In this document: positions 35,400-44,882 of the stretch, in pieces
Layout: each line of letters starts with the position of its first letter
Position numbering within the stretch: position 1 is the stretch's first letter
From: Salinicola aestuarinus
GTDB taxonomy: Bacteria; Pseudomonadota; Gammaproteobacteria; Pseudomonadales; Halomonadaceae
DNA length: 64,000 bases
Assembly: GCF_003206645.1 (NCBI RefSeq)
Contig: NZ_PZJP01000005.1
Coordinates: forward strand, 290,836-354,835
Direction: 5' to 3'
Notes under the pieces: model-generated
Databases searched by the model: none
What the model was told of the DNA's origin: nothing
The model's input: the letters and a program-made list of their open reading frames with translations, nothing else
Translations under genes and position numbers: made by a program

Positions 35400-36152
35400 A
35401 TGACCCTGGGGATCGGGCTTTTCGCGGTGGCGCTGACCCTGCTTGCGGGCATCATTCGTGGCTACTGCGGGTTCGGTTTCGCGATGATCGTCGCGCTGGG
35501 GCTGGTCGGCTTCCTGCCGCCGACCGAGGCGGTGCCGCTGGCACTGCTGCTCGATCTGCTGGCGAGCGCGACGCTCTGGCGACGGGCGGCTCGCTTTGCA
35601 GCGTGGCCGCGGCTACGGCACCTGCTGGCGGGGATGGTCGTTGCCACCCTGGCCGGCGTTGGCCTGGTCTCGTCGCTGCCCACAACGGCGCTCGTCGTCG
35701 GTATCGCCCTGCTGTCGCTGGGCGGCGCGCTGTCCATCATGCTGCGCCGCGAGGGCTCGACGACGCCGGCGCCATTGTCGATGAGCCGATGGTCGGACGC
35801 GACCGCCGGCGCGGCGTCGGGGCTCTGCATGACCCTGGCCTCCGCCGGCGGCCCGCCGCTGATGCTCTATCTGTTGCATCGGCGTCTGGCGCCCGCGGTG
35901 CTCAGGGCCACCGCCATCCTGTTTTTCGCCGCCAGTAGCACGGCCTCGTTGATCGGTCTGGCGGGCGTGGGCGTCGTCGGGGCTGATACGCTACTGCGGG
36001 CAGCCGTGCTCATTGTCCCGGCACTCGCCGGCAACGCGTTGGGCCAGTGGCTATTCGAGCGGTCTCGGCCAAGATCGCTCAAGATCACGGTGGCGCCACT
36101 GCTGGTGGCGCTGTCTCTCTGGGTGCTCGTGCGGGAATGGCTGTCGCTGTGA
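35400..36152 (+). CDS. TauE/SafE family sulfite/sulfoacetate exporter
   Basis: A 250-residue inner-membrane protein with about eight hydrophobic segments. The N-terminal AGIIRGYCGFGFAMIVALGL and the mid-protein AASGLCMTLASAGGPPLMLY match the two repeats of the TauE/SafE (DUF81) family, anion exporters linked to taurine, sulfoacetate or sulfite efflux in some bacteria. Substrate cannot be read from sequence. GGTGAG upstream of the ATG is a reasonable ribosome binding site. The SDR gene follows 63 bases downstream on the same strand. Confidence 0.87.
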   Translation: MTLGIGLFAVALTLLAGIIRGYCGFGFAMIVALGLVGFLPPTEAVPLALLLDLLASATLWRRAARFAAWPRLRHLLAGMVVATLAGVGLVSSLPTTALVVGIALLSLGGALSIMLRREGSTTPAPLSMSRWSDATAGAASGLCMTLASAGGPPLMLYLLHRRLAPAVLRATAILFFAASSTASLIGLAGVGVVGADTLLRAAVLIVPALAGNALGQWLFERSRPRSLKITVAPLLVALSLWVLVREWLSL

Positions 36153-36977
<825 letters not shown>

Positions 36978-37086
36978 CACTCGCCACGCGCTAGCGGCGG
37001 CGCCAGTCTCCCGCTCGCCTCTGGACGACGCTCGGCCACGCGCCGGTCTCCCGCCGGAGGGTCGTAAGACGCGGTCTAGAAACGAC

Positions 37087-37116
37087 ATCGCCCCGGCCAA
37101 TGGGCCGGGGCGATGC
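37087..37116. terminator. Bidirectional terminator between SDR and glucose dehydrogenase genes
   Basis: Perfect 13-bp stem (37087-37099 with 37104-37116) with a four-base AATG loop between the convergent SDR and gcd genes. It is followed by CGTTTCC on the plus strand and TCGTTTCT on the minus strand. Confidence 0.85.
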
Positions 37117-37141
37117 GTTTCCAGCGATCGACTCTCGATGA

Positions 37142-39685
37142 TCAGTCGTCGTCCTGCTCCGGCAGGGCGTAGGCGATCACGTAGTCGCCGGTCGGCGTCT
37201 CCATGAAGTGATGTCCCGTGGCGACGATCACCAGATACTGGCGACCATTGGCTTCGTACACCATCGGGTTGGCCTGGCCGCCGGCGGGCAGCGGGGCCTG
37301 CCAGACGGTGTCACCGCTCTCGATGTCGATTGCGCGGATCAGATCATCCGTCGCCGCGGCGATGAAGATCAGGCCGCCGGCGGTCACCACGGAACCGCCG
37401 TTGTTGGGCGTGCCGATGTCGATCGGCAGCCCCGAACGGATGCCCCACGGGCCGTTGGCGCGCGCTGTGCCCAGCGGGCGATCCCACAGCGTATCGCCGC
37501 TGGCGAGCTCGATGGCGCGAATGTGACCGTATGGCGGCTGCTTGCAGAGCATGCCGGTATAGGGCACGCGCCAGCCGGCGTTGACGTTGATCGCATACGG
37601 GGTGTTCGCCTGCGGATCGCCCGCGCCTTCGGCACCGCCGGTGTCCTCATCGACTTCCTCACGCGGTACCCAGCCCCGTTCGTTGGCGACGTCGCGCGGC
37701 ACCAGTTCGTTGTAGTTGGGCATGTCGTTGTAGTTGGCGATGATGACGCCGCGCTGCGGGTCGATCGCCACGCTGCCCCAGTCGGAGCCGCCGTTATAGC
37801 CGGTGTACTGCACCCAGGGCTGGTCGGCGGTCGGTGGGGTATACATGCCTTTCCAGCTCGCCTGTCGATATTGAATACGGCAGAAAAGCTGGTCGAACGG
37901 TGACATGCCCCACATGTCCTTCTCGGTGATGTCGGGCTGGCGGAGCGTCGCGTAGAGGGAGAACGGCTGCGTTTCGCTACGCTGCTCCGGTTCTGCGCCA
38001 CCCTGCGGCACCGGCCGCTCTTCGGCACCGCCACCCAGCATCTCGCCGGTCTCGCGGTTGAAGATGTAAATCTCACCCTGCTTGGTCGGCATGACCAGCG
38101 CCGGCACGTCGCCTTCACCGGTGGGGAAGTCGATCAGCGTCGGCTGCGAGCCCGGGTCATAGTCCCAGACGTCCTTGTGCGCGGTCTGGAAATGCCAGAC
38201 GGGCAGGCCGGTTTCGACATTGATCGCCACCAGCGAACTCGCCCACTCGTTCTCTTCTTCGGTCCGCGAGCTGCTCCAGTAGTCGCCGGCGCTGTTGGCC
38301 ATCGGCAGGTAGACCATGCCGAGCTGGCTGTCGCCGACGGCGGTGGTCCACATGTTGGGAGAGCCGCGAACGTAGGTTTCGTCGCCGGAGAGCGGTTCGC
38401 TGCGGTCGGGGCGGGCAGCGTCCCATGCCCAGACCTGTTCGCCGGTCACGGCGTCATACGCCTGGATCACGCCGGAGGGCGGATAGCGACGCTGGCCATC
38501 GAGTACCTGGTGGCCGGTGATGATGACGTCGTTGACCACGGTCGGGGCGGAGTTGATGGAGACATAGCCTTCCGGCGCCTCGCCCATGTTGCGCTTGATA
38601 TCGACCTGGCCGTTGTCGCCGAAATCGCGGCAGGGTTCCCCGGTGGCGGCATCGACCTGGATCAGGCGGCCGTCGAGGGTGCCCGAGATGATACGCGTGC
38701 GGCACGCCTGGGCGTCGTTGTTGGCGGTGGTCGGCGCGGTGGGCGCGTCGTCGTCGGCCGTGTCGCCCTGCGCGTTGGCGGCAAGATCCCCCTCGTTGCC
38801 CGCTGCGCTATTCGACTCGGCGTCGTCGCCCTGGGGGGCGTCCGGCACCTGATAGTAGGTCACCCCGCGGCAGGCGGCGGTGTAGGGCACGGCATCCTCG
38901 GAGACGACCGGGTCGAAGCGCCAGTTCTCTTCACCGCTGGCGGCATCGAGAGAGATCAGGATGTTGCGCGAGGTGCAGAGGAATACGTTGTCGCCGATCT
39001 TGAGCGGCGTAGTCTCGGCGCCCCAGCGGTGATCGAGTAGATCGCCGGTGCGGTACTGCCAGGCGACTTCGAGGTCGCCCACGTTGTCGGGATTGATCTG
39101 CGCCAGCGGCGAGTAGCGCGTCGCGGCAGAGTCTCGCCCGTAGGCCGCCCAGTCACCGTCTTCCGGCGTATCGGCGGGCTGTGCGTTGCCGACGTCGGTG
39201 GCCAGTGAGCCGTTGGCCATTTCCGGCACATCGGCATTCTGCTGGTAGCCGCGGCCGGGCAGGAACGCCAGCGCACCGGCCACTAACAGGCCCACGAAGA
39301 GCAAACCAGCCAGTGAGAAGCCGGTCTTGCGGCCGGGACCGCCCTTGAGGCCAGGCAGGGCGAGAGCGACGAGGATCGCCAGAATCAGCGCAACGTCGAG
39401 ACGCGGAATCCAGCGCCAGTAGTTGAGCCCCGATTCCCACGCGGCCCACAGGAAGGTGCCCAGAAAGACGAGGCCGTAGAGCCATGCGCCGGCAACACGA
39501 CCGCCGACCATGAGAAGGCCGGATACCAGCATGAGGACGCCGGCGACCAGGTAGTACCAGGACCCGCCGAGCGTGGCGAGATAGAGTCCGCCAGCGCCCA
39601 GCGCGAGGCCGACGAGCGCGACGATGATACCCACGACCTTGGCGAACACGCCGCCAAGCCCCCGAGTCGAGGTGGATTGATTCAC
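37142..39685 (-). CDS. gcd: Membrane-bound PQQ-dependent glucose dehydrogenase
   Basis: The 847-residue protein has five N-terminal hydrophobic segments (about residues 10-150) and a PQQ beta-propeller of the glucose/quinate/shikimate group. DWAAYGRDSAATRYSPLAQI opens the propeller; NMWTTAV, DVWDYDPGSQPTLIDF, WGMSPFDQLFCRI, and the C-terminal TPNNGGSVVTAGGLIFIAA are typical. It oxidises periplasmic glucose to gluconolactone and feeds ubiquinone. Residues about 283-328 are a low-complexity Asp/Ala/Asn/Gly insertion between two cysteines, absent from E. coli Gcd (796 residues). PQQ synthesis genes are not in the window. It is divergent from a porin gene. Confidence 0.92.
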   Translation of the reverse strand: MNQSTSTRGLGGVFAKVVGIIVALVGLALGAGGLYLATLGGSWYYLVAGVLMLVSGLLMVGGRVAGAWLYGLVFLGTFLWAAWESGLNYWRWIPRLDVALILAILVALALPGLKGGPGRKTGFSLAGLLFVGLLVAGALAFLPGRGYQQNADVPEMANGSLATDVGNAQPADTPEDGDWAAYGRDSAATRYSPLAQINPDNVGDLEVAWQYRTGDLLDHRWGAETTPLKIGDNVFLCTSRNILISLDAASGEENWRFDPVVSEDAVPYTAACRGVTYYQVPDAPQGDDAESNSAAGNEGDLAANAQGDTADDDAPTAPTTANNDAQACRTRIISGTLDGRLIQVDAATGEPCRDFGDNGQVDIKRNMGEAPEGYVSINSAPTVVNDVIITGHQVLDGQRRYPPSGVIQAYDAVTGEQVWAWDAARPDRSEPLSGDETYVRGSPNMWTTAVGDSQLGMVYLPMANSAGDYWSSSRTEEENEWASSLVAINVETGLPVWHFQTAHKDVWDYDPGSQPTLIDFPTGEGDVPALVMPTKQGEIYIFNRETGEMLGGGAEERPVPQGGAEPEQRSETQPFSLYATLRQPDITEKDMWGMSPFDQLFCRIQYRQASWKGMYTPPTADQPWVQYTGYNGGSDWGSVAIDPQRGVIIANYNDMPNYNELVPRDVANERGWVPREEVDEDTGGAEGAGDPQANTPYAINVNAGWRVPYTGMLCKQPPYGHIRAIELASGDTLWDRPLGTARANGPWGIRSGLPIDIGTPNNGGSVVTAGGLIFIAAATDDLIRAIDIESGDTVWQAPLPAGGQANPMVYEANGRQYLVIVATGHHFMETPTGDYVIAYALPEQDDD

Positions 39686-40072
39686 TGTTTTCTCCCTTGC
39701 GTTCCCTTGGGCTCACTCTTTGCAAGTGATGCGATCCATGCCGTGTGCGACAAATTGTCGTAGGTGGACGCGTTCAGCGTAGAGCATTCAATCGGTGAAT
39801 TCAGCCCGCGGTGCGTCAATCGGTCGCTGGGAACGCGCCCGCCGATGGGGGGCTTCCACGCGATAGGGTCGTGTGAGATGCGGTCTTCGGAGACCGATAC
39901 AGGGAGCGTCATTCTGGCGCTGTATGGCTTCAGCCCCCGGCACGCCCGGCATACTGCTTTGGTTTAAGTCGCGCCACCTCTTTGTTACGGTTTTTAACGC
40001 CCCATTGCTCGGGGCCACTCAAGACCCTCTCGAGGATCTTGAGTGCCAACACAATAAAAGGGGAATACTTAC
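39686..40072. promoter_or_regulatory. Divergent promoter region between gcd and porin
   Basis: This 387-base gap holds the promoters of both divergent genes. AT-rich stretches around 39955-40005 (TTTAAG, TTTGTTACGG, TTTTTAACG) are the likeliest porin promoter area. The porin leader contains the inverted repeat at 40016-40045. No convincing gene is present. Confidence 0.5.
40016..40065 (+). promoter_or_regulatory. Porin leader: stem-loop plus ACACAATAAA element
   Basis: CACTCAAGA (40016-40024) pairs with TCTTGAGTG (40037-40045); an inner CCTC/GAGG pair extends the stem across one mismatch. Three bases later comes ACACAATAAAAGGGG (40049-40063), whose AAGGGG is the ribosome binding site of the GTG-start porin. 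A similar arrangement precedes the TRAP binding-protein gene. Confidence 0.6.
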
Positions 40073-41359
40073 GTGACTCCACGAACCTTCAAGACCCTTG
40101 GGCTCTCCATGGGCATGCTGGCGTGTGCCTCACCTGCGCTCGCCCAGAGTGACGCCGCGATCCAGCAGCGTCTCGACGCGCTTCAGGCCGAAGTCGAGAG
40201 GCTCCAGCAATCGCTCGAAGCGCAGCAGTCGATGCAGCAGAGCGCCGACCCGAGCACCCGCCAGATGGCCGAAGAGAACCGCGCGAGGCTCGAAGAGTCC
40301 AGCGGGCCGCGCTTCACGGGAGCGGTCGAGCTCGGCTATGCCTTGAACGACTGGAGCGAGTCGGACAAGGACAAGGTGGGTGACATCGACTTCAGCAAGT
40401 TCGTACTGGGCATGGCGGGGGAAGAGGGGCCGCTCTCCTACTCGTTCCAGTACCGCTTCTACAATGGTTACCGGTTCCTTCAGCACGGCTGGGCGGGCTA
40501 CAACTTCGGCGACAACGACACCGTCAAACTGGGTCTGGTGCAGCTGCCGTTCGGTAACATGGATTACGGCTACCTCGGCTGGTACGGCACCTTGCCCTAT
40601 CTCGCCGGCTTCAACGACAACCAGAACGTGGGTATCAAGTGGGATCATACCCAGGGCGCCTGGGACACCAGCCTTGCCTTCTTCAAGAGCGACCAGCTCG
40701 GCGGCGGCAACGAGCACTACGGCGCCAATGCGGTCGGCGACAGCGCTCAGGGCAATACCGAAGAGAACCAGGTCGCGGGTCGTGTCGCTTATACCTTCGG
40801 TGCCGGCAGCGACTACACCACCCAGCTCAACGCCTCGGCCAAGGGCGGGCAGCTCTACAACGAGAATACCAATCGCAGTGGCGACAACTGGCAGGTCGCG
40901 CTGGGGCTGGACGGTAGCTACGGCAACTGGCATACGCTGCTGCAGGCGACGCACTACGAGTACAATGCGGAAAACCCGAACGAGTCCACCTCCGGTATCT
41001 CGGATGACGTCATTCAGATCGGGGCCTTCGGCTTCAACTATCTGATTCCGTCGGAAGCCGAGATCTATTCCGCCAGCGTGAGCTACAGCATGGATGTGGA
41101 CTGGGGCTCGGTAGACAACCTCTACTTCTACAACGACTTCAGCTACATCGATCCGCGCGAGAGCTACTCGGCGGTCAACGGCGGCTTCGGTGACATGGAC
41201 GATCCCATGCTCAACGACGTGGGCGTCAAGGTTACGGCCGGTCGCTACTACGCGTGGTTCGACGTGATCACCAACAAGAATGGTCTGAACTACTTTGGCT
41301 CACCCGTCGACGATGGCTGGCACACCAGTGTGCAGTCGCACGTCGGTCTGACCTTCTGA
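40073..41359 (+). CDS. Outer-membrane porin with N-terminal coiled coil
   Basis: The 428-residue protein starts with GTG at 40073, chosen because AAAGGGGAA lies 8 bases upstream and a perfect signal peptide follows (SMGMLACASPALA-QS). Residues 26-65 form a coiled coil (RLDALQAEVERLQQSLEAQQ), as in OprB/OprP-type trimeric porins. The rest is beta-barrel sequence with aromatic girdles (FQYRFYNGYRFLQHGWAGYN; KLGLVQLPFGNMDYGYLGWY) and ends in VGLTF. It could deliver sugars or phosphate; divergence from gcd makes glucose uptake attractive, but specificity is not provable. The strong leader suggests high expression. Confidence 0.85.
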   Translation: MTPRTFKTLGLSMGMLACASPALAQSDAAIQQRLDALQAEVERLQQSLEAQQSMQQSADPSTRQMAEENRARLEESSGPRFTGAVELGYALNDWSESDKDKVGDIDFSKFVLGMAGEEGPLSYSFQYRFYNGYRFLQHGWAGYNFGDNDTVKLGLVQLPFGNMDYGYLGWYGTLPYLAGFNDNQNVGIKWDHTQGAWDTSLAFFKSDQLGGGNEHYGANAVGDSAQGNTEENQVAGRVAYTFGAGSDYTTQLNASAKGGQLYNENTNRSGDNWQVALGLDGSYGNWHTLLQATHYEYNAENPNESTSGISDDVIQIGAFGFNYLIPSEAEIYSASVSYSMDVDWGSVDNLYFYNDFSYIDPRESYSAVNGGFGDMDDPMLNDVGVKVTAGRYYAWFDVITNKNGLNYFGSPVDDGWHTSVQSHVGLTF

Positions 41360-41381
41360 TTCCGAAGGCCATTGGCTGATC

Positions 41382-41422
41382 GAATGCCCTGTCGACTGCG
41401 GTCGGCGGGGCATTCTGCTTTT
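41382..41422 (+). terminator. Terminator after porin gene
   Basis: GAATGCCC (41382-41389) pairs with GGGCATTC (41408-41415); an inner CGAC/GTCG pair tightens the loop. TGCTTTT follows. It sits 22 bases past the stop. Confidence 0.75.
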
Positions 41423-41452
41423 AAGGGCTGGGTTGCTGAGCGGCGTGTCAGG

Positions 41453-43519
41453 TCAGGCGGTGGCGTTATCACCGGCGTGGCTATCCGGCTTGATGCGCGG
41501 GCGTTCTGCCATGATCCGGCCCAGACGCGCGAGCGCGAGTTCGAGACGCTCGACCAGGCCCTCCAGCAGCACCCGCCGATCCGCCGGGATATCGCCGTGT
41601 TCGGCGATGGCGGCCTCGAGGCGCTGGCCCGCTGCCTGAATGCCTTGAGGCTGGCGACCGTTGGCACCCTCCTCGAAGCCGTTGGCCAGCGCGCGCATCA
41701 GCTGACGGTGCGCGCGATGGATCTCCGGGCGCGGCGTATCATCGAGACGGGCCCGCAGCCGGAGCGTCGCGGTGCCGACATCGAGCCCCGTCAGCCCCAG
41801 AATGAACAGGTGGCGCTGATCGTCGGGCAGCATGTCGTCGTGCTGAGCGAGCTGCAGCATGCGATCCGCCATGTGGCCGCTGAAGCGCCGCTCGGCGTCG
41901 CCGATCGAATCCTCACCCAGCCGCTCGATATCGCGTGAGATGGCGTTGATCAGCCGGCGGCGGCGAAGCTTCGCCCCCAGCCCCGGCAGCAGGCGGAAGC
42001 CCATCGCCACGCAGCTCAGGCCGATCACCACGGCAACGGCGCGGTTGGCGAAGCTGTCCAGGCCGAAATCCATGTTGTTGCCGGGCATCGTCAGCAGGAT
42101 GTTGAAGATCGAGAACCCCAGGCAGTAACCCATGGTGGCCGGGTTGGTCGCCCCCAGCAGGCCGAGAAAGAGCGGGGTGCCGAAGATCATTGCCAGCATC
42201 GGGAAGCCCGTCGCCTGGGAGAGCAGCACGTGGCCGAACAGCAAGGCGCTGGGGATCGCCGCGAGCATTCCTTTATAGAACATCATGGTGATCGCGATCG
42301 GATTGTCGCGGCTGGCAAAGAACGCCGAAAAGAGGGTGCCCAGCAGCATTGCCACCATGGCGCTGTTCCAGGCGGTGAGAATCCAGAACGTCGCGAGGGC
42401 GGACAGGACGATGCCTGCGCGCAGCGCGTTGATGCCGGCAGCCAGATGGTCGCGGTGCCAGGCAAGCGAGCTCGAGCGCAGGTTGTGTCGACCGGGGTCG
42501 GCGATGGCCTCGCGGGCATCGAGCATCACCATGGCGGTGCCGATCGTCTCGCGCAGGCCGAGACGCACGCGCCGGTCGAGAGGAGCCAGCGCCTCGTCCT
42601 TGTCCTCCTGCACCAGACGACGCAGGTCCTGCAGCTCTCGCCGAGCCTGGGGTACGCCCTTGACGTGCTCGGCCTCGCGAAAGCCCCTGGCCACACGGCG
42701 TGAGAGATCCAGGCTGCTCTCGTGCAGTCGATCGGCGTGGTCGTGCGTCAGCTGGTGAAGGGCCTGCAGATTGGCCAGAAAGCGCAGCGTTCGGCGGGTG
42801 AGAACATGGGTGGCGCGCACCCGGCCAGGGCCTGCCGGCCCCTCGAATCTTGCCGCCTTGCTGTCGGTCTCCAGCGTGGTCAGCGGGCCGAGACTGCCCC
42901 GCAGCGCCTGTTGCATGGCGGGAATGTCATCGCTTGCCTCGAGCCGCAGCGCGGCGTTCTCGAAAGCCTGGTTGATGGCATTGTCGGCCTGGGTAGAGAG
43001 ATGCTGCCCCACGCGGGTCGGCCACAGCAGGGAGCTGACCAGCGTCGCGCAGATCGCCCCCAGGGCCAGCTCGGAGAGTCGCGCCACGGCGATGTCGAAG
43101 AGGCCAGAGGGAGAGCTGCCGCTGGAGATCACCACGATCAGCATCGCCGTCACCGCCGCCATGATGCAGCCGTAGGTGTAGTTGTTACGCCACAGCGAGG
43201 CGACGTAGGTGCAGCACATCACCCAGATCACAAGCGTTGCGATGGCCGGCACTCGGGCCTGGGCGAAGAGCGCCATGATGGCAATGCCGACGAGGGCGCC
43301 GATCAGTGTACCGGTGAGCTGGCAGATGCCTTTCTCGATCACCATGCCGCTCATCGGACGAATCTGCAGAAACGCCGCCGATATCAGCGCCCAGTAGGGA
43401 CGATCGAGGTTGAACCAGAGGGCCAGATAGAGCGCGACCATCATCGCCAGGGTGGTCTTGATGGCGAACTTGACCGCCGTGGCGTCGGGCATCAAGTAGG
43501 TGCGGACGAGCGGTGGCAT
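41453..43519 (-). CDS. FUSC family efflux protein (AaeB-like)
   Basis: A 688-residue inner-membrane protein with two hydrophobic blocks (about residues 15-165 and 360-510) separated by a soluble region, the FUSC/AaeB layout. DRPYWALISAAFLQIRPMSG and LGALVGIAIMALF are typical of the family, which exports aromatic acids together with a membrane fusion protein. It is 5 bases downstream of the HlyD-type gene and third in a DUF1656-HlyD-FUSC operon like E. coli aaeXAB. The exported substrate is unknown; hydroxybenzoate-type acids or fusaric acid-like compounds are possible. Confidence 0.9.
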   Translation of the reverse strand: MPPLVRTYLMPDATAVKFAIKTTLAMMVALYLALWFNLDRPYWALISAAFLQIRPMSGMVIEKGICQLTGTLIGALVGIAIMALFAQARVPAIATLVIWVMCCTYVASLWRNNYTYGCIMAAVTAMLIVVISSGSSPSGLFDIAVARLSELALGAICATLVSSLLWPTRVGQHLSTQADNAINQAFENAALRLEASDDIPAMQQALRGSLGPLTTLETDSKAARFEGPAGPGRVRATHVLTRRTLRFLANLQALHQLTHDHADRLHESSLDLSRRVARGFREAEHVKGVPQARRELQDLRRLVQEDKDEALAPLDRRVRLGLRETIGTAMVMLDAREAIADPGRHNLRSSSLAWHRDHLAAGINALRAGIVLSALATFWILTAWNSAMVAMLLGTLFSAFFASRDNPIAITMMFYKGMLAAIPSALLFGHVLLSQATGFPMLAMIFGTPLFLGLLGATNPATMGYCLGFSIFNILLTMPGNNMDFGLDSFANRAVAVVIGLSCVAMGFRLLPGLGAKLRRRRLINAISRDIERLGEDSIGDAERRFSGHMADRMLQLAQHDDMLPDDQRHLFILGLTGLDVGTATLRLRARLDDTPRPEIHRAHRQLMRALANGFEEGANGRQPQGIQAAGQRLEAAIAEHGDIPADRRVLLEGLVERLELALARLGRIMAERPRIKPDSHAGDNATA

Positions 43520-43524
43520 GGCGC

Positions 43525-44490
43525 TTAGTTCGCGGCGGTATCAGCGGCGGAATCGGTGGGCATCGCATCCGGCAGCGCCGCTGCCGACGCCGAGTCCGAC
43601 GTGCGACGCGCCTTGGCCGCCTTATCGTCGTCTTTCGCGTCGTGGACACGAACCGTTGCCGTCATGCCGGCACTCAGCAGTACGTCGTCCGGCATCTCGT
43701 CGAGGGCGATCCGCACCGGGATGCGCTGGGCCAGACGCACCCAGTTGAAGGTTGGCTGGACCTGCGGTAGCAGCCGGTTGTTGAGACTGGTGTTGGTATC
43801 GGCGATGCCACGACCGATCCCCACGACGTGACCGTCGAGATGCTGGTCACCGTTCATCAGAATGACGTCGGCGCTGTCCCCGACCCGAATCGAGGACATC
43901 TTCGTCTCCTCGAAGTAGCCCATCACGTAGTACGAATTCGACTGGACCATCGCCATCACTGGCGTGCCACGATTGACGAAGTTGCCCGCGGCGAGCTGCA
44001 GGTTGAGCACGTGGCCGCTCACCGGGGCGACCACCCGGGTGCGGGAAAGGTCGAGCTGGGCGCTGTCGAGATCGGCCTGGGCCTGTTCGAGATTGGCCTT
44101 GGCGATGCGGGTGTTGATCTGGGCGATCTGGCGATCCTCGGTACTGATCGAGCGATCGCTCAGGCTGTTGCGTCGCCGCTCTTCCGCCTGCCGCAGGTCC
44201 AGCGTCGCCTGGTTATTGGCGACCGTCGCCTTGGCACGGTTCAGTGCCGCCTGGTAGCGGGAGGGGTCGATCTCGAACAGCGTATCGCCCTGGCTGACGA
44301 AGTCGGTGTCGCTCACCTCGAGCGAGCGCACCCACCCCGACACGTCCGGGGCGATGGTGACGACTTCGGCATTCACCCGGGCATCGCGAGTCCAAGGCTG
44401 GTAGAGGTAATAGTTCCATAGCCACAGGCCCGCGAGGACGGCGATCGCCACCACGATCAGCGTTAACAGAATTCTAAGGACGTTGCGCAT
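43525..44490 (-). CDS. HlyD/AaeA-type membrane fusion protein
   Basis: The ATG at 44490 gives 321 residues with one N-terminal transmembrane helix (residues 5-28), a split lipoyl/biotinyl domain (VVTIAPDVSGWVRSLEVSD and VVAPVSGHVLNLQLAAGN), a helical hairpin between them and a beta-barrel with RIPVRIALDEMPDD. It should link the FUSC inner-membrane pump to an outer-membrane channel, none of which is encoded nearby. The last 30 residues are Ala/Ser/Asp-rich. Its start overlaps the stop of the DUF1656 gene (ATGA), so the two are translationally coupled. Confidence 0.92.
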   Translation of the reverse strand: MRNVLRILLTLIVVAIAVLAGLWLWNYYLYQPWTRDARVNAEVVTIAPDVSGWVRSLEVSDTDFVSQGDTLFEIDPSRYQAALNRAKATVANNQATLDLRQAEERRRNSLSDRSISTEDRQIAQINTRIAKANLEQAQADLDSAQLDLSRTRVVAPVSGHVLNLQLAAGNFVNRGTPVMAMVQSNSYYVMGYFEETKMSSIRVGDSADVILMNGDQHLDGHVVGIGRGIADTNTSLNNRLLPQVQPTFNWVRLAQRIPVRIALDEMPDDVLLSAGMTATVRVHDAKDDDKAAKARRTSDSASAAALPDAMPTDSAADTAAN

Positions 44491-44708
44491 CAAGAGTTCT
44501 CGAGCAGAACGGTCAACACGAAGGTGATGCCGGCGGTGAAGATGACGAACAGGGAGACGTCGACCCAGGCCTCGTACCAGAGCGCGCGCTGGCCGACAAG
44601 CCAGTGCAGCAGCATGCGCGTGACGATCGTCGCGATGAAACCGAACAGCGCGTAAAGCAGAAGCGGACTGATGAAGATGCCGCCAATGGCGATTTCCTGA
44701 AGACCCAT
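44490..44708 (-). CDS. DUF1656 (AaeX-like) small membrane protein
   Basis: A 72-residue protein with two transmembrane helices (about residues 12-35 and 48-68), starting MGLQEIAIGGIFISPLLLYA, characteristic of DUF1656/AaeX proteins that accompany FUSC-HlyD efflux pairs. Its function is unknown. It is the first gene of the efflux operon and overlaps the HlyD gene by four bases. A LysR gene lies 174 bases upstream on the same strand. Confidence 0.92.
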   Translation of the reverse strand: MGLQEIAIGGIFISPLLLYALFGFIATIVTRMLLHWLVGQRALWYEAWVDVSLFVIFTAGITFVLTVLLENS

Positions 44709-44882
44709 GGTGCCCCTGAAGGATTCGGTCGTCGAAGCGGGCGGCGAATATTAGCACGCTCAATATTGCATGTCAGAAGGCGCGATATCGAGCCATCCGC
44801 GCGACGCCGCACTCGCCACGGAGTCTAGTCGCTACCGGTGGCGAAGGCGATTGCGGGGCAAGGTTTTATTAGGGGCGGGTGT

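Noticed and set aside
35197-35403. 67-residue frame before the TauE/SafE gene
   Set aside because: No ribosome binding site, no recognisable features, and it overlaps the next gene's start.
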